Below are positions 9,275 through 17,454 of a stretch of DNA of 64,000 nt, piece by piece. How positions within the stretch are numbered: position 1 is the first letter of the stretch; every line of letters starts with the position of its first letter. The notes under the pieces were generated by a model, which had not been told where the DNA came from, ran no database searches, and saw only the letters and a list, made by a program, of their open reading frames with translations. The translations under genes were made by a program, and so were the position numbers. Source of the DNA: an uncultured Bacteroidia bacterium. Its GTDB lineage: Bacteria; Bacteroidota; Bacteroidia; Bacteroidales; UBA932. The stretch spans positions 41,237-105,236 of the forward strand of contig CACZZF010000008.1 in NCBI GenBank assembly GCA_902785575.1, given 5' to 3'.

Positions 9275-9305
9275 AGATCCTTCGGCCTTCGGCCTCAGGA
9301 TGACA
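9275..9305. repeat. Dispersed intergenic palindromic repeat (REP-like), copy 1
   Basis: The stretch gatccttcggcc...ggatgaca matches a short palindromic element seen in several intergenic gaps of this window (17291-17324, 20424-20498, 24909-24973, 36432-36463, 38070-38101, 52152-52241, 53278-53304). The common ends are ga[tc]ccttcg or gattcttcg and [ag]gaatgaca or ggatgaca. Function is unknown. Confidence 0.6.
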
Positions 9306-9309
9306 TGGT

Positions 9310-9375
9310 TTACTGAGCCTGGTAGCAACCGACGTTGATCTTAGCAACAACGCAGAATAGCTTCTTGGAAAACAT
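9310..9375 (-). pseudogene. 21-codon truncated copy of the susC start (dead-end frame)
   Basis: From the ATG at 9375 the minus strand encodes MFSKKLFCVVA followed by KINVGCYQAQ and a TAA stop at 9310. The first ten residues are identical to the start of the SusC protein encoded at 10571, and the DNA is identical over 31 bases around the start codon. The frame then leaves the SusC sequence and stops before any signal-peptide hydrophobic core is complete. A repeat element and a terminator (9240-9266) follow. I read it as the off-side arm of an invertible switch, not as a working gene, though translation of a tiny peptide cannot be excluded. Confidence 0.7.
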
Positions 9376-9380
9376 TTTTA
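9350..9380 (-). repeat. Left inverted repeat of the recombinase segment (IR-L)
   Basis: The minus strand of 9350-9380 is identical over 31 bases to the plus strand of 10566-10596. Past one mismatch, five more bases match (9344-9348 with 10598-10602). A further eight bases (accaatta) match on the inner side, offset by 2 bases (9386-9393 and 10551-10558). The repeats are inverted and face outward from the recombinase gene. The shared block contains the susC start codon and its first eight codons. Confidence 0.85.
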
Positions 9381-9434
9381 TAAAATAATTGGTATAATAA
9401 AAATAATCCAAGAAACTAATCTCTTATAAATCAA

Positions 9435-10355
9435 TCAGATATTACGGATCATCCGTTCGACGACTTTTCTTTTTTGGTTCATGTCCGGATGGACATAAAT
9501 ATTCAGAGTCGTGGAGACATCGGAATGGCCGAGAATGGAACTTAATGTCTTGAAGTCGCACTGGCTCTCGATGCATCTGGTGGCGAAGGTGTGGCGGAGG
9601 CTGTGGACCTTGCGTACAGGCATTCCCAACCTCCGGCATATTCTTTTGAAATTATTCCTGAAATTCTGTGGATCTGCCGGGAAATCATTGCCAGTCAATA
9701 AGTAAGGGTCTCCTTCCCCCTTGAGGCAAACTTTCTCTATCGAATGGGCGAGCCTTTTCGCTACAGGCACGTCCCTCCAGGAGTCCGCTGTTTTCGGAGG
9801 GCCGATGGCCAGAACCGATTTCTTGGGAATCTGGTTCACCAAATATATTCGGTGAACCGCCCTGCGTACATGTATGATTTGCTCCTCCGTATCGAAGTCG
9901 CTCCACCGCAGCGCGCAAACCTCGCCGATCCTGAGTCCACAATATACGCAAATCAAAAGCCCCACATTATATGGAGTAGGATGCTCGTGCAGCCACGCCA
10001 GCAGATTCTTCTCTTCCCGGAGTTGGAGCACTTGGGGTTCGGTTCTTCTCCGACGTGTTGGCATTCTGAGTCGATAGGCCTTGGGCTCCATCCATTCCTC
10101 ATCCTCGCAAAAGCGGATGATCATTTTGAGGACGAGGATGATAGCCTTGACTGAATTAACACTCAAGCCTTCTTGGAACTTGTTGTCAATCAATGCTTGG
10201 AAAGACTCCGGAGTCACATCATTCAAACGTCGGAACCGTGGAAGAAGGTGCGCTCGGATAATCAATGAATAGGCGGCAAGGCTTGTGTCTTTGATAAAAC
10301 CCGCCTTGCTTGCTTCCCATCGTAAGCAAGCGTCTTTGAAACTTGTAACATTCAT
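9435..10355 (-). CDS. Tyrosine site-specific recombinase (probable DNA invertase)
   Basis: From the ATG at 10355 the product is 306 residues. A SAM-like core-binding domain occupies about residues 1-100 and the catalytic domain the rest. The catalytic set is present: Arg142 (CGLRIGE), Lys188 (GPPKTADSW), His251 and Arg254 (HSLRHTFAT), His277 (LGHSDVSTT) and Tyr287 (NIYVHP). An in-frame ATG at 10451 would add 32 residues that do not look like a protein start and would overlap the probable promoter region, so I reject it. The gene sits alone between inverted repeats and diverges from susC. Inverted rather than direct flanking repeats point to inversion, not element excision. The recombinase is smaller than typical conjugative-element integrases and resembles phase-variation invertases. 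Confidence 0.88.
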   Translation of the reverse strand: MNVTSFKDACLRWEASKAGFIKDTSLAAYSLIIRAHLLPRFRRLNDVTPESFQALIDNKFQEGLSVNSVKAIILVLKMIIRFCEDEEWMEPKAYRLRMPTRRRRTEPQVLQLREEKNLLAWLHEHPTPYNVGLLICVYCGLRIGEVCALRWSDFDTEEQIIHVRRAVHRIYLVNQIPKKSVLAIGPPKTADSWRDVPVAKRLAHSIEKVCLKGEGDPYLLTGNDFPADPQNFRNNFKRICRRLGMPVRKVHSLRHTFATRCIESQCDFKTLSSILGHSDVSTTLNIYVHPDMNQKRKVVERMIRNI

Positions 10356-10472
10356 TTTTTTTATAATTAGGTTTGTATGTATAAGGTTTGTTGTGTTCAG
10401 TCTCAATATAATGTTTGCGGGATTTGCGTCCTCTAATACGCAAAATTTCATCTTCCTAAAAAACCCTTTTTA

Positions 10473-10510
10473 TATTTTTGCTAGCGAGTATACCGACATG
10501 TCGGCATACT
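10473..10510 (+). promoter_or_regulatory. Probable susC promoter (-7 box) with a 24-bp palindrome
   Basis: TATTTTTG at 10473-10480 fits the Bacteroides -7 consensus TAnnTTTG. A good -33 TTTG at the right spacing is not seen (TTTC at 10446-10449 is 23 bases away). Directly downstream, 10487-10510 is a palindrome with arms agtataccgaca and tgtcggcatact, 11 of 12 positions symmetrical, where a repressor or activator dimer could bind over the start of transcription. A leader of about 80 bases follows. All of this lies inside the putative invertible segment. Confidence 0.5.
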
Positions 10511-10565
10511 ACACATATTAATAATTTTTGAAGACACTATTATTCACCAAACCAATTAATTAGTT

Positions 10566-10596
10566 TAAAAATGTTTTCCAAGAAGCTATTCTGCGT
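10566..10596 (+). repeat. Right inverted repeat of the recombinase segment (IR-R), includes the susC start codon
   Basis: Identical over 31 bases to the reverse complement of 9350-9380. It starts 5 bases before the susC ATG (10571) and covers eight full codons. Confidence 0.85.
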
Positions 10597-13500
10597 GGTT
10601 GCCATGCTGATCGGCATGGCAGCTAGCTTTGGCGCTTACGCCCAAAGCCTGACAGTACGCGGAACCGTCAAGGACGCCCAGGGTCCCGTCGTGGGAGCCG
10701 TGGTGCTCAGTGGCGGAGCCAATGCTGTCACGGATGTCAATGGTAACTACTCAATTACCGTACCATCGAACGCTGTCCTGGAAGTTTCCTGCCTTGGTTA
10801 CGCCACTCAAAATGTGAACGTTAATGGCAGGTCTGTCATCGACATAATCCTTAAGGAAGATGTCGAGATGCTCCAGGAGGCCGTCGCCCTCGGTTACGGT
10901 GCCCAGACAAAGAAGAAGGACCTGTCCGCTTCCGTGGGTATCGTCAGCAACCCTGAGAAACTCGCCGGACGTCCTGTCACTTCGACGACCGGTATGCTCC
11001 AGGGCCAGATCCCTGGTGTGGTCGTGTCCTACTCCAACGGTTCGCCTACCAGCGGCCCTGGCATTCTCATCCGTGGACAAGGCTCCCGTAACGGAGATGG
11101 TGTCCTCTGGGTTGTTGATGGTGTCCCTGGTGGCCCTATCACCTCAATGAATGATATCGAGAGCATCGTCGTCCTGAAGGACGCGGCCTCCGCGGCTATC
11201 TACGGAGCCTCCTCAGGAGCTGGCGGTGTTATCATCGTCACCACCAAGAAGGCCAGCAACGGTATCCATGTCGAGTATGACCTCGTCACCGGTATCCGCC
11301 ACGCCAGCAACCTCCCCGAGTGCCTCACCGCCGAGGAAGAGATCCAGATGAGGACCATTGCCTCCAAGAATGCGGGCATTAACCTTGACACAGGTTGGGA
11401 TCCCGCCGTCAACCCCTGGATCGCCACCACCCGTACCGACTGGATGGACGAGATCTTCCGCGACGCCCTCTACCAGCGTCACACCGCCACCCTCAACTAT
11501 GGTACTGACGCTCTCAAGAGCCGTCTCACCTTCACCTTCAGCGACAACCCCGGCGTCCTCGTCGGTACGTTCTCGAGAAGCATTGGTGTCCGTTACAACG
11601 GCCAGTACCAGATGAACAAGTGGATCAAGATCACTGAGAACATCCACTTCTCCGACGGCAAGAGCCGCGGCACCGACACTGGCTCCAGCCACACCGGAAC
11701 CATCCTCTCAGCCCTCTACATGCCGCCGTCCGCTGAGGCCTACGCGACAGCCGGGCCTTACGCCGGCTCTTTTGGAGGTACCACCACCGAGGATCCCGCC
11801 TACGCCGCCCAGTACGGCAGCAACTTTGCCGGTCTGCATGGTGATGCTGTGAACCCTCTGCGTCTCCTCCTCGCCGACACTCAGTACGGCCACGGAATCA
11901 GCTTCTGGTCAACCACCGGCCTTGAGATCGCCAACATCGTGAAGGGACTCAAATTCGTCGACCAGTTCTCTTATAATATTGGTCAGGGCATCTCTAAGAG
12001 TTTCAACCCGAAGCGTCCTGAGATTGGTAAACCCAGCCTCACCAACTCCTTGAATGAGAGCGCCTCACGTAGCGACAACTGGCGCAACGAGGCCACCCTC
12101 ACCTATGACCGCACCTTCGGCAAGCACACTGTTGGAGCCCTCGGAGCTGTCACTCTCAACCGCAGCTGGGGAAGGGACTTCAGCGCAAGCGCCTCCTCCT
12201 TCGACATCGAGAACGAGTCCATGCAGTACATGGCCTTCGCCGGCAGCTATGGTATCCCTACCGACCACTACAGCGGACCTGACGCCAACATCGCGTTCGT
12301 CGCCCGTGGTTCCTACAGCTTCGACGACCGTTACTTCCTCACCGCCTCATGGCGTCGTGACTATGCCGGCCGTCTGCCTCTTGGCCACAACTACGGTGAC
12401 TTCCCCGCCGTCACAGGCGCTTGGAAGATCTCCAGCGAGCCTTTCTTCCCGAAAAACGACAACATCAACCTTGTGAAGGTCAGGGCCTCTTGGGGCCGCG
12501 TCGGTAACCTCGGTTCCATCGGTGCGAACTACAAGTCCCCGTCCCTCAGCCAGATGGGAGACAACACTGACAACAGGATGGCTGGCCGTACCGGTTACGG
12601 AAAGGGTGGCATCATGAGAGGTGTCACCTGGTCACTGACCACCGCCTTCAACCAGGAACTGACCTGGGAGACTTCGGAGCAGGCTGACCTCGGTCTCGAT
12701 ATCGACCTCTTCAAGGATCGTCTGTCGATGTCCCTCGACCTTTACAATAAGAAGACCTTCAACCTTATCCAGTCCCAGACCATGGATTGGCCGACCTACA
12801 TGGGTATCAACCCTCGCCAGATCAACCTCGGTGAGATCAACAACCGTGGTATCGAGTTCGTCGCCACATGGAAGGACAAGATCGGCAAGGACTTCAGCTA
12901 CTATATGACCGGCAACTTCGCCTACAACCGCAACCGCGTCATCAACACCGGTGTGTTCGATTCCGACGGTAACTCAGCTCCTTGGGTCGGTGGTGGCGGA
13001 TACGGTCTTGAAACCACCGCTATCTACCGCAGTGAGGTAGGCCAGCCTATCAACTCCTTCTATATGATTCCTTACGAGGGCATATTCCAGAGCATGGAGG
13101 ACATCTATGACCACCAGAAGGACGGCAAGCTCATCCAGCCTGGTGCCCGCCCGGGCGACCTCAAGTTCACCGACGTGAATGGGGATGGCAAGATCAGCAC
13201 CGAGGACCGTGTTTATCTTGGAAACCCGACTCCGAAGTACACCTTCGCCCTTTCCGGCGGATTCACTTGGAAGAATCTCAATGTTGACCTCATGCTTCAG
13301 GGCGTGGCCGGCAACAAGATCGCCTACATGGCCAAGCAGCTCATCCTCGCCGATGTCGAGGGTAACTTCAGCCGCGCCAAAGGCATTCTTGACGCCTGGA
13401 GCCCTGAGAACCGCGACTCCACCATCCCGATCCTCTCCAGGAACGACCCGAACTCCAACCTCGCCACCCCTTCAGGATGGTATCTCGAGGATGGTAGCTA

Positions 13501-13723
13501 CCTCCGCGTCAAGAACTTGACTGTCGGTTACGACATCACCAAGCTCATGCGCCGTCTGCCTCACTTCGCCGAGAGGAACTCTTCTTGCAACGTTTACTTC
13601 TCCGGTGAGAACCTCTTCACTTTCACCAAGTATTCCGGAATGGATCCTGAGGTCGGCGGTTACGACACCCTGACCTACCCGGTCCACAAGATTTTCGCCT
13701 TCGGTGTGAAACTCAACTACTAA
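10571..13723 (+). CDS. SusC-family TonB-dependent outer-membrane glycan transporter
   Basis: The 1,050-residue protein has a cleavable signal peptide (to AYAQ, about residue 25) and a carboxypeptidase-regulatory-like domain (about 28-105, VRGTVKDAQGPVVGAVV). A TonB plug follows (about 115-230; GQIPGVVV, GILIRGQGSRNGDG, DAASAAIYGA) and then a long beta-barrel ending in aromatic FAFGVKLNY. SusC proteins import oligosaccharides with energy from TonB. The length is normal for the family. susD follows after 20 bp. The gene uses a narrow set of mostly C-ending codons, unlike the neighbouring enzymes, which suggests very high expression. The start codon lies inside the right inverted repeat, so transcription is probably governed by the adjacent DNA switch. 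The glycan is not readable; alpha-mannoside is suggested by GH92 neighbours. Confidence 0.95.
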   Translation: MFSKKLFCVVAMLIGMAASFGAYAQSLTVRGTVKDAQGPVVGAVVLSGGANAVTDVNGNYSITVPSNAVLEVSCLGYATQNVNVNGRSVIDIILKEDVEMLQEAVALGYGAQTKKKDLSASVGIVSNPEKLAGRPVTSTTGMLQGQIPGVVVSYSNGSPTSGPGILIRGQGSRNGDGVLWVVDGVPGGPITSMNDIESIVVLKDAASAAIYGASSGAGGVIIVTTKKASNGIHVEYDLVTGIRHASNLPECLTAEEEIQMRTIASKNAGINLDTGWDPAVNPWIATTRTDWMDEIFRDALYQRHTATLNYGTDALKSRLTFTFSDNPGVLVGTFSRSIGVRYNGQYQMNKWIKITENIHFSDGKSRGTDTGSSHTGTILSALYMPPSAEAYATAGPYAGSFGGTTTEDPAYAAQYGSNFAGLHGDAVNPLRLLLADTQYGHGISFWSTTGLEIANIVKGLKFVDQFSYNIGQGISKSFNPKRPEIGKPSLTNSLNESASRSDNWRNEATLTYDRTFGKHTVGALGAVTLNRSWGRDFSASASSFDIENESMQYMAFAGSYGIPTDHYSGPDANIAFVARGSYSFDDRYFLTASWRRDYAGRLPLGHNYGDFPAVTGAWKISSEPFFPKNDNINLVKVRASWGRVGNLGSIGANYKSPSLSQMGDNTDNRMAGRTGYGKGGIMRGVTWSLTTAFNQELTWETSEQADLGLDIDLFKDRLSMSLDLYNKKTFNLIQSQTMDWPTYMGINPRQINLGEINNRGIEFVATWKDKIGKDFSYYMTGNFAYNRNRVINTGVFDSDGNSAPWVGGGGYGLETTAIYRSEVGQPINSFYMIPYEGIFQSMEDIYDHQKDGKLIQPGARPGDLKFTDVNGDGKISTEDRVYLGNPTPKYTFALSGGFTWKNLNVDLMLQGVAGNKIAYMAKQLILADVEGNFSRAKGILDAWSPENRDSTIPILSRNDPNSNLATPSGWYLEDGSYLRVKNLTVGYDITKLMRRLPHFAERNSSCNVYFSGENLFTFTKYSGMDPEVGGYDTLTYPVHKIFAFGVKLNY

Positions 13724-13728
13724 TATTT

Positions 13729-13734
13729 AGGAGG
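13729..13734 (+). promoter_or_regulatory. Strong Shine-Dalgarno site before susD
   Basis: aggagg lies 9 bases before the susD ATG at 13744. Such a full site is uncommon in Bacteroidetes, whose starts often lack one, and fits the other signs of high expression. The 16S 3' end in this window (63841) keeps the matching cctcctt. Confidence 0.6.
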
Positions 13735-13743
13735 ACATTAGAT

Positions 13744-15447
13744 ATGAAAAAGTACATTTATATAGCTTTTGCCGCTCTCTGCGCCCTCACTTTCGCCTCT
13801 TGCGATAATTTCTTGGATTACACTTCCCAGGGAACTATCGCCCAGGACAACTTCTTCCTTTCCGACGAACAGGCCAATGGTGCTATTGAGAACTGCTACT
13901 ACGGCCTCTTCGAGAGGGACGGAATGTTCAGCCGTGAGATCTACTGGGAGCAGGCTTGCGCTAACGATATGGTATGGGGCAAGACCCGTGGTTTCCCGAG
14001 CCTCGCCACTCTGAGCTACACCGGCAACGAGTCCTGTATTCTTGACACTTGGAACAGGATCTACAACCGTTACGGCATTCCCAAGGCCAACTGGGTGGTC
14101 AATTCTCTTCTCACCAAACAGGCCAAGGAAGGCCTCACTCCTGTTGAGACCAGGGTACTCGGTGAGGGTTACTTTCTCCGCGCGCAGTATCACCTGCTCG
14201 CCGCCTACCGCTACGGCACCAAGGAGCTCGGTGTTCCCTTCGTGGCATACGAGGATGTCGAGGGTGGTTACAACTACACCATCCCCCCGCAGCTCCCTTC
14301 TGTGACCGACAACTACGCCTACATCGTCTCCGACCTGAAGAAGGCTGAGGAGATCCTCCCTCGCGTTGAGGAGTACTCCACGGCTGACCTCGGCCGCGCC
14401 TGCAAGCAGTCCGCCGCCGCCCTTATGGCCAAGGTTTACGCTTACTGGGCCATGTGGGACAGCTCACAGTGGAGCAATGTCATCGACTGTGTGAACCGTC
14501 TTGAGAACCAATATGGCCGCGGGCTGGTGGACAATTTCGCCGACCTCTTCTCCCCGGATTTCAGCAAGGGCTTCTACAACAAGGAGTACTGCTGGGGTAT
14601 TCCCGGAACAGGTGGTGCTGACTACACCGGTAACGGTGGTGTTGAGCTTACCGGTGTCATGCTCGAGGACAAGGGCTGGGGCAAGTTCAACGGCTGGGGC
14701 CAGATCCACCCTTCCTATGACCTCTACGAAGAAATGGCGAAGGATAATGAGGACACCAACGGTGACGGCGTCTCTGACTATCAGGACACCAAGAACGAGC
14801 GTCTTGCCAAGACCATCCTTGAGTACAACGACGAATTCACTTATTTCGGTGAGAAGATGCGCTACTACTCTCCGGTCAACATTGAGGTTGGTTTCCAGTG
14901 CAACAAGTACATGGAGGCATTCGAGCCCGCCAACTGCGTTGGCACGACCGTTCTCGACAATGGTAACTGGCCTGTCACTCAGGTTATGTGGCCTATCGTC
15001 CGCTTCGCTGACTGCTTGCTTCTCCGCGCCGAGGCTAACCTCGCCCTGGGCAATGCCGCAGCCGCCGCGACCGACATCAACAAGATCCGCGTCCGCAGTC
15101 ACCTTAAGCCTCTCGATGGTCCTGCCACTTGGACTGACCTTTATCACGAGCGCCGCTGCGAGCTCGCTTTCGAGTTCTCCGCCGACCACGCTTTCGACTG
15201 CAAGAGGTGGGCTATATCCGGTGCATCCGAGATCAAGGCTCTTGCTCTCAATGAGCTGAACTCACATCCGAGGGTCCGCCACTATGAGGATAGGATGAAT
15301 CCCGAGTCCCCCTACACTGTCGGCCCTTACGAGGACTATCAGTCTCCTGTTAAAGTATGGAGAGACCAGTGTCTCACCTTCCCTTATCCTACTGATGAGA
15401 TCACCAAGGCCAACGGAGCTCTCCAGAACCCTCCGTCCTGGCGATAG
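13744..15447 (+). CDS. SusD-family (RagB/SusD) surface glycan-binding lipoprotein
   Basis: The 567-residue lipoprotein (signal ending LTFASC) forms the extracellular lid of the SusC pore. The N-terminal SusD motif CDNFLDYTSQGTIAQDNFF is followed by TPR-type helices, and the C-terminal SusD/RagB part includes RFADCLLLRAEANLALGNA, KIRVRSHL and YHERRCELAFE, all family hallmarks. It sits 20 bp after susC and 27 bp before the beta-helix gene, so the three are one operon. Codon use matches susC. A Ca-binding-like DTNGDGVSDYQD insert is seen around 338-350. Ligand specificity cannot be inferred. Confidence 0.94.
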   Translation: MKKYIYIAFAALCALTFASCDNFLDYTSQGTIAQDNFFLSDEQANGAIENCYYGLFERDGMFSREIYWEQACANDMVWGKTRGFPSLATLSYTGNESCILDTWNRIYNRYGIPKANWVVNSLLTKQAKEGLTPVETRVLGEGYFLRAQYHLLAAYRYGTKELGVPFVAYEDVEGGYNYTIPPQLPSVTDNYAYIVSDLKKAEEILPRVEEYSTADLGRACKQSAAALMAKVYAYWAMWDSSQWSNVIDCVNRLENQYGRGLVDNFADLFSPDFSKGFYNKEYCWGIPGTGGADYTGNGGVELTGVMLEDKGWGKFNGWGQIHPSYDLYEEMAKDNEDTNGDGVSDYQDTKNERLAKTILEYNDEFTYFGEKMRYYSPVNIEVGFQCNKYMEAFEPANCVGTTVLDNGNWPVTQVMWPIVRFADCLLLRAEANLALGNAAAAATDINKIRVRSHLKPLDGPATWTDLYHERRCELAFEFSADHAFDCKRWAISGASEIKALALNELNSHPRVRHYEDRMNPESPYTVGPYEDYQSPVKVWRDQCLTFPYPTDEITKANGALQNPPSWR

Positions 15448-15474
15448 TTTGATGACTTTAAAAAGATATAAAAT

Positions 15475-17286
15475 ATGAAAAAGATATTTTACGCGATAAT
15501 GGGGGCCGCCGCCCTGCTTCTTCTCGCCGGTTGCGAGGAGAAAGGTGAGGTCTTTTACCAGAATCCTTACAGGATCATCGTGGACTATCTGCCCTCGACT
15601 TTCACTATCAGTGGCATCTCCGGCAATGTGACACCCGATGAGAACTACGATTGGATCACTTCCAACGGCAACGGCAGTTTCACCGTCAGGCGTAACACCA
15701 GCGGCCTTATCCGCCGCGCTGAGTTCACAGTCGCCGGTAGCAGTGACAAGGCTATCGTCAACCAGAGGGCCCACAGCCTTGATGCCACGGTTACTTCCTC
15801 GCTTGCCAGCCAGGGACTTGGTTCAGCCAATATCGATGTCACCTTGAACACCAAGAACCTCGACGACTATGCCGCTTGGGGACTTATCTTTGGTACTGCT
15901 AATGACCGTTCCGCGGGAAAGGTCGTTCCGATGAGCGGTGCTCCCGTCGCCGGTATCAATAAGGGTGAGATCACTGGTCTTGCCGAAGGTACTGACTACT
16001 TCGTCTGGTCTTATGTCGAGTCCACCGAGGGTGACAGGATCTATTCCAATCCTCTTGGTCTCGTCCCTCCCGTGTATGTTAAGGCTGGTGAGGATCTCCA
16101 GGCCGCCATCGACGCTGCCAAGGAGTTCCAGGAAATCCGTGTCGCCGGTGGCGCCGTGTTTAACGGAACCATCGTGTTCGACGACAAGAACAAGAACAAG
16201 AGCATCTCCGGTGGTTGGAACGCTGACTTCACCGAGCAGAGCTGGGACAACCTGACCGTCATAGACGGTGGTGGTGTCAACCGCGGTATCTACTGCGGCG
16301 AGAGCCCTATCACCGACATGCCTCTGCAGGGTTCTGTCGAGATCTCCTACTTCGAGATCCGCAACTGTCTATGCTTGTCTGGCCATGGTAGCGCTATCCG
16401 TGTGTCCGGTGGCCCTGTCACTGTCCACCACTGCTACATACACCACAATGAGGCAGACCGCGGTACCATCAACACTCGTGAGGACGATCAGTCTTCAGAC
16501 ATCACTGTCTACGACTGCGTCATCGTGAACAACGTCGCCAACGGCCATGCCGCCGGTGTCTGCGTTGAGGATGGCCAGAGCCGCGCCAACCCGACTCATG
16601 CGAAGTTCTACGGAAACATCATCGCCAACAACCGTTCCATCAAGAATGATGGTTATGCCGGTTCAGTGTATTTCTACCAGAGCGTTGACGTCCAGTTTGT
16701 CAACAACACTGTCGTCAACAACTTCAATTACTACGAGGACAATGGCAACTGGTGGGGTAACTTCTACCTCCGCTACAATACCAACGCCGTGCTTGCCAAC
16801 AACCTCATTCTTCGCCCTTGGGGTGCGAAGAGGGGAGAGGCCGCATTCTTGCAGGATAAGCCTATCGATGGTGGCGGAGCCCGTCCCACTGCCTACAACA
16901 ACGTCATCGAGGGAGAGCAGATGCACAACGAAGGTGGCTGGACGAAGTCGGGTGAGATTAGGATGCCTAGCAACTTCACGATCACCGAGGTTCTGAAGAA
17001 CCCTGACATCGAGATGGTTGCCCAGGCTGATCTTCAGAACAAGGCTGCCACATTCAAGTACAACAGCCTGACCGATTTCCTTGGTGAGAATTATATGTCT
17101 CAGGGTAAGGCTATCGGTGCCGGAACACTTGAGACTCTCTCATACAATTCCTACGACACAGCCAACCTCGGTGCCAACTACTCAGCTGACATCAAGGCCT
17201 TCCTTGAGAAGATCGGAACCGACATCAACGGTAACCCGTTCATTAAGGGCGGCAAGACTGACATCGGTGCTATCCAGTCCAAGTAA
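15475..17286 (+). CDS. Surface lipoprotein with parallel beta-helix (pectate-lyase-like) domain
   Basis: The 603-residue product has a lipoprotein signal (LLLLAGC). A BACON/FN3-like N-terminal region spans roughly 25-200 (ITSNGNGSFTVRRNTSG, EGTDYFVWSYVES). It is followed by a right-handed beta-helix region of about 200-480 with repeating turns of the type VHHCYIHHN, VYDCVIVNNVANGHAAG, FYGNIIANN and FVNNTVVNN, and a C-terminal DIGAIQSK end common in choice-of-anchor/beta-helix surface proteins. It is third in the susC-susD operon, the place of surface glycan-binding proteins. It could be a polysaccharide lyase or only a binding protein; I see no diagnostic catalytic residues. Codon use is as biased as in susC and susD. 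Confidence 0.8.
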   Translation: MKKIFYAIMGAAALLLLAGCEEKGEVFYQNPYRIIVDYLPSTFTISGISGNVTPDENYDWITSNGNGSFTVRRNTSGLIRRAEFTVAGSSDKAIVNQRAHSLDATVTSSLASQGLGSANIDVTLNTKNLDDYAAWGLIFGTANDRSAGKVVPMSGAPVAGINKGEITGLAEGTDYFVWSYVESTEGDRIYSNPLGLVPPVYVKAGEDLQAAIDAAKEFQEIRVAGGAVFNGTIVFDDKNKNKSISGGWNADFTEQSWDNLTVIDGGGVNRGIYCGESPITDMPLQGSVEISYFEIRNCLCLSGHGSAIRVSGGPVTVHHCYIHHNEADRGTINTREDDQSSDITVYDCVIVNNVANGHAAGVCVEDGQSRANPTHAKFYGNIIANNRSIKNDGYAGSVYFYQSVDVQFVNNTVVNNFNYYEDNGNWWGNFYLRYNTNAVLANNLILRPWGAKRGEAAFLQDKPIDGGGARPTAYNNVIEGEQMHNEGGWTKSGEIRMPSNFTITEVLKNPDIEMVAQADLQNKAATFKYNSLTDFLGENYMSQGKAIGAGTLETLSYNSYDTANLGANYSADIKAFLEKIGTDINGNPFIKGGKTDIGAIQSK

Positions 17287-17290
17287 TACT

Positions 17291-17324
17291 GTCATCCTGA
17301 GGCCGCATCGCGGCCGAAGGATCT
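17291..17324. repeat. Dispersed intergenic palindromic repeat, copy 2
   Basis: gtcatcctgaggccgc and gcggccgaaggatct form an inverted pair right after the beta-helix gene stop. It belongs to the family described at 9275. Confidence 0.6.
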
Positions 17325-17329
17325 GAAAT

Positions 17330-17365
17330 AAAAGCGGGACGACCACTCGATCGCCCCGCTTTTTT
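17330..17365 (+). terminator. Rho-independent terminator of the susC-susD operon
   Basis: aaagcggg (17331-17338) pairs with cccgcttt (17354-17361), with cga/tcg pairing inside the stem, and is followed by a T run. It ends the three-gene operon before the promoter at 17392. Confidence 0.8.
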
Positions 17366-17391
17366 CTATTCCTGATTCTGTGAAAGCATAA

Positions 17392-17423
17392 TTTGCGATT
17401 CCTAACGAGATTGGTTATTTTTG
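17392..17423 (+). promoter_or_regulatory. Bacteroides-type promoter of the GH127-like gene
   Basis: TTTG (17392-17395), 20 bases, then TATTTTTG (17416-17423) match the -33/-7 consensus. Transcription would start near 17430, 25 bases before the ATG at 17455. Confidence 0.65.
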
Positions 17424-17454
17424 TGTCACTCTCCGACTTGCTCTTGATTGGTTT

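Larger units (their letters stand above)
9381..10565. mobile_element. Putative invertible DNA segment carrying a recombinase gene and the susC promoter
   Basis: This 1,185-bp segment lies between the 31-bp perfect inverted repeats 9350-9380 and 10566-10596. It holds the tyrosine recombinase gene (minus strand) and, at its right end, the presumed susC promoter and a palindrome. Flipping it would leave the SusC protein unchanged, because the repeat includes the first codons. It would replace the 5' region of susC with the 54 bases now downstream of the recombinase, which show no TAnnTTTG motif. The promoter would then drive the 21-codon frame and stop at the terminator 9240-9266. Site-specific inversion of SusC/SusD-family loci by tyrosine recombinases is known in Bacteroides fragilis. 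The layout here, with the enzyme inside the segment, is inferred from sequence only. Confidence 0.65.

Noticed and set aside
9350..10596. The repeats around the recombinase as attL/attR of an integrated element
   Set aside because: Integration leaves direct repeats. These are inverted, and the segment has no cargo besides the recombinase, so inversion fits better.
14464..15189. Minus-strand 241-residue frame inside susD
   Set aside because: Shadow of the GC-skewed, codon-biased susD gene. Such long antisense frames are expected with this codon use.
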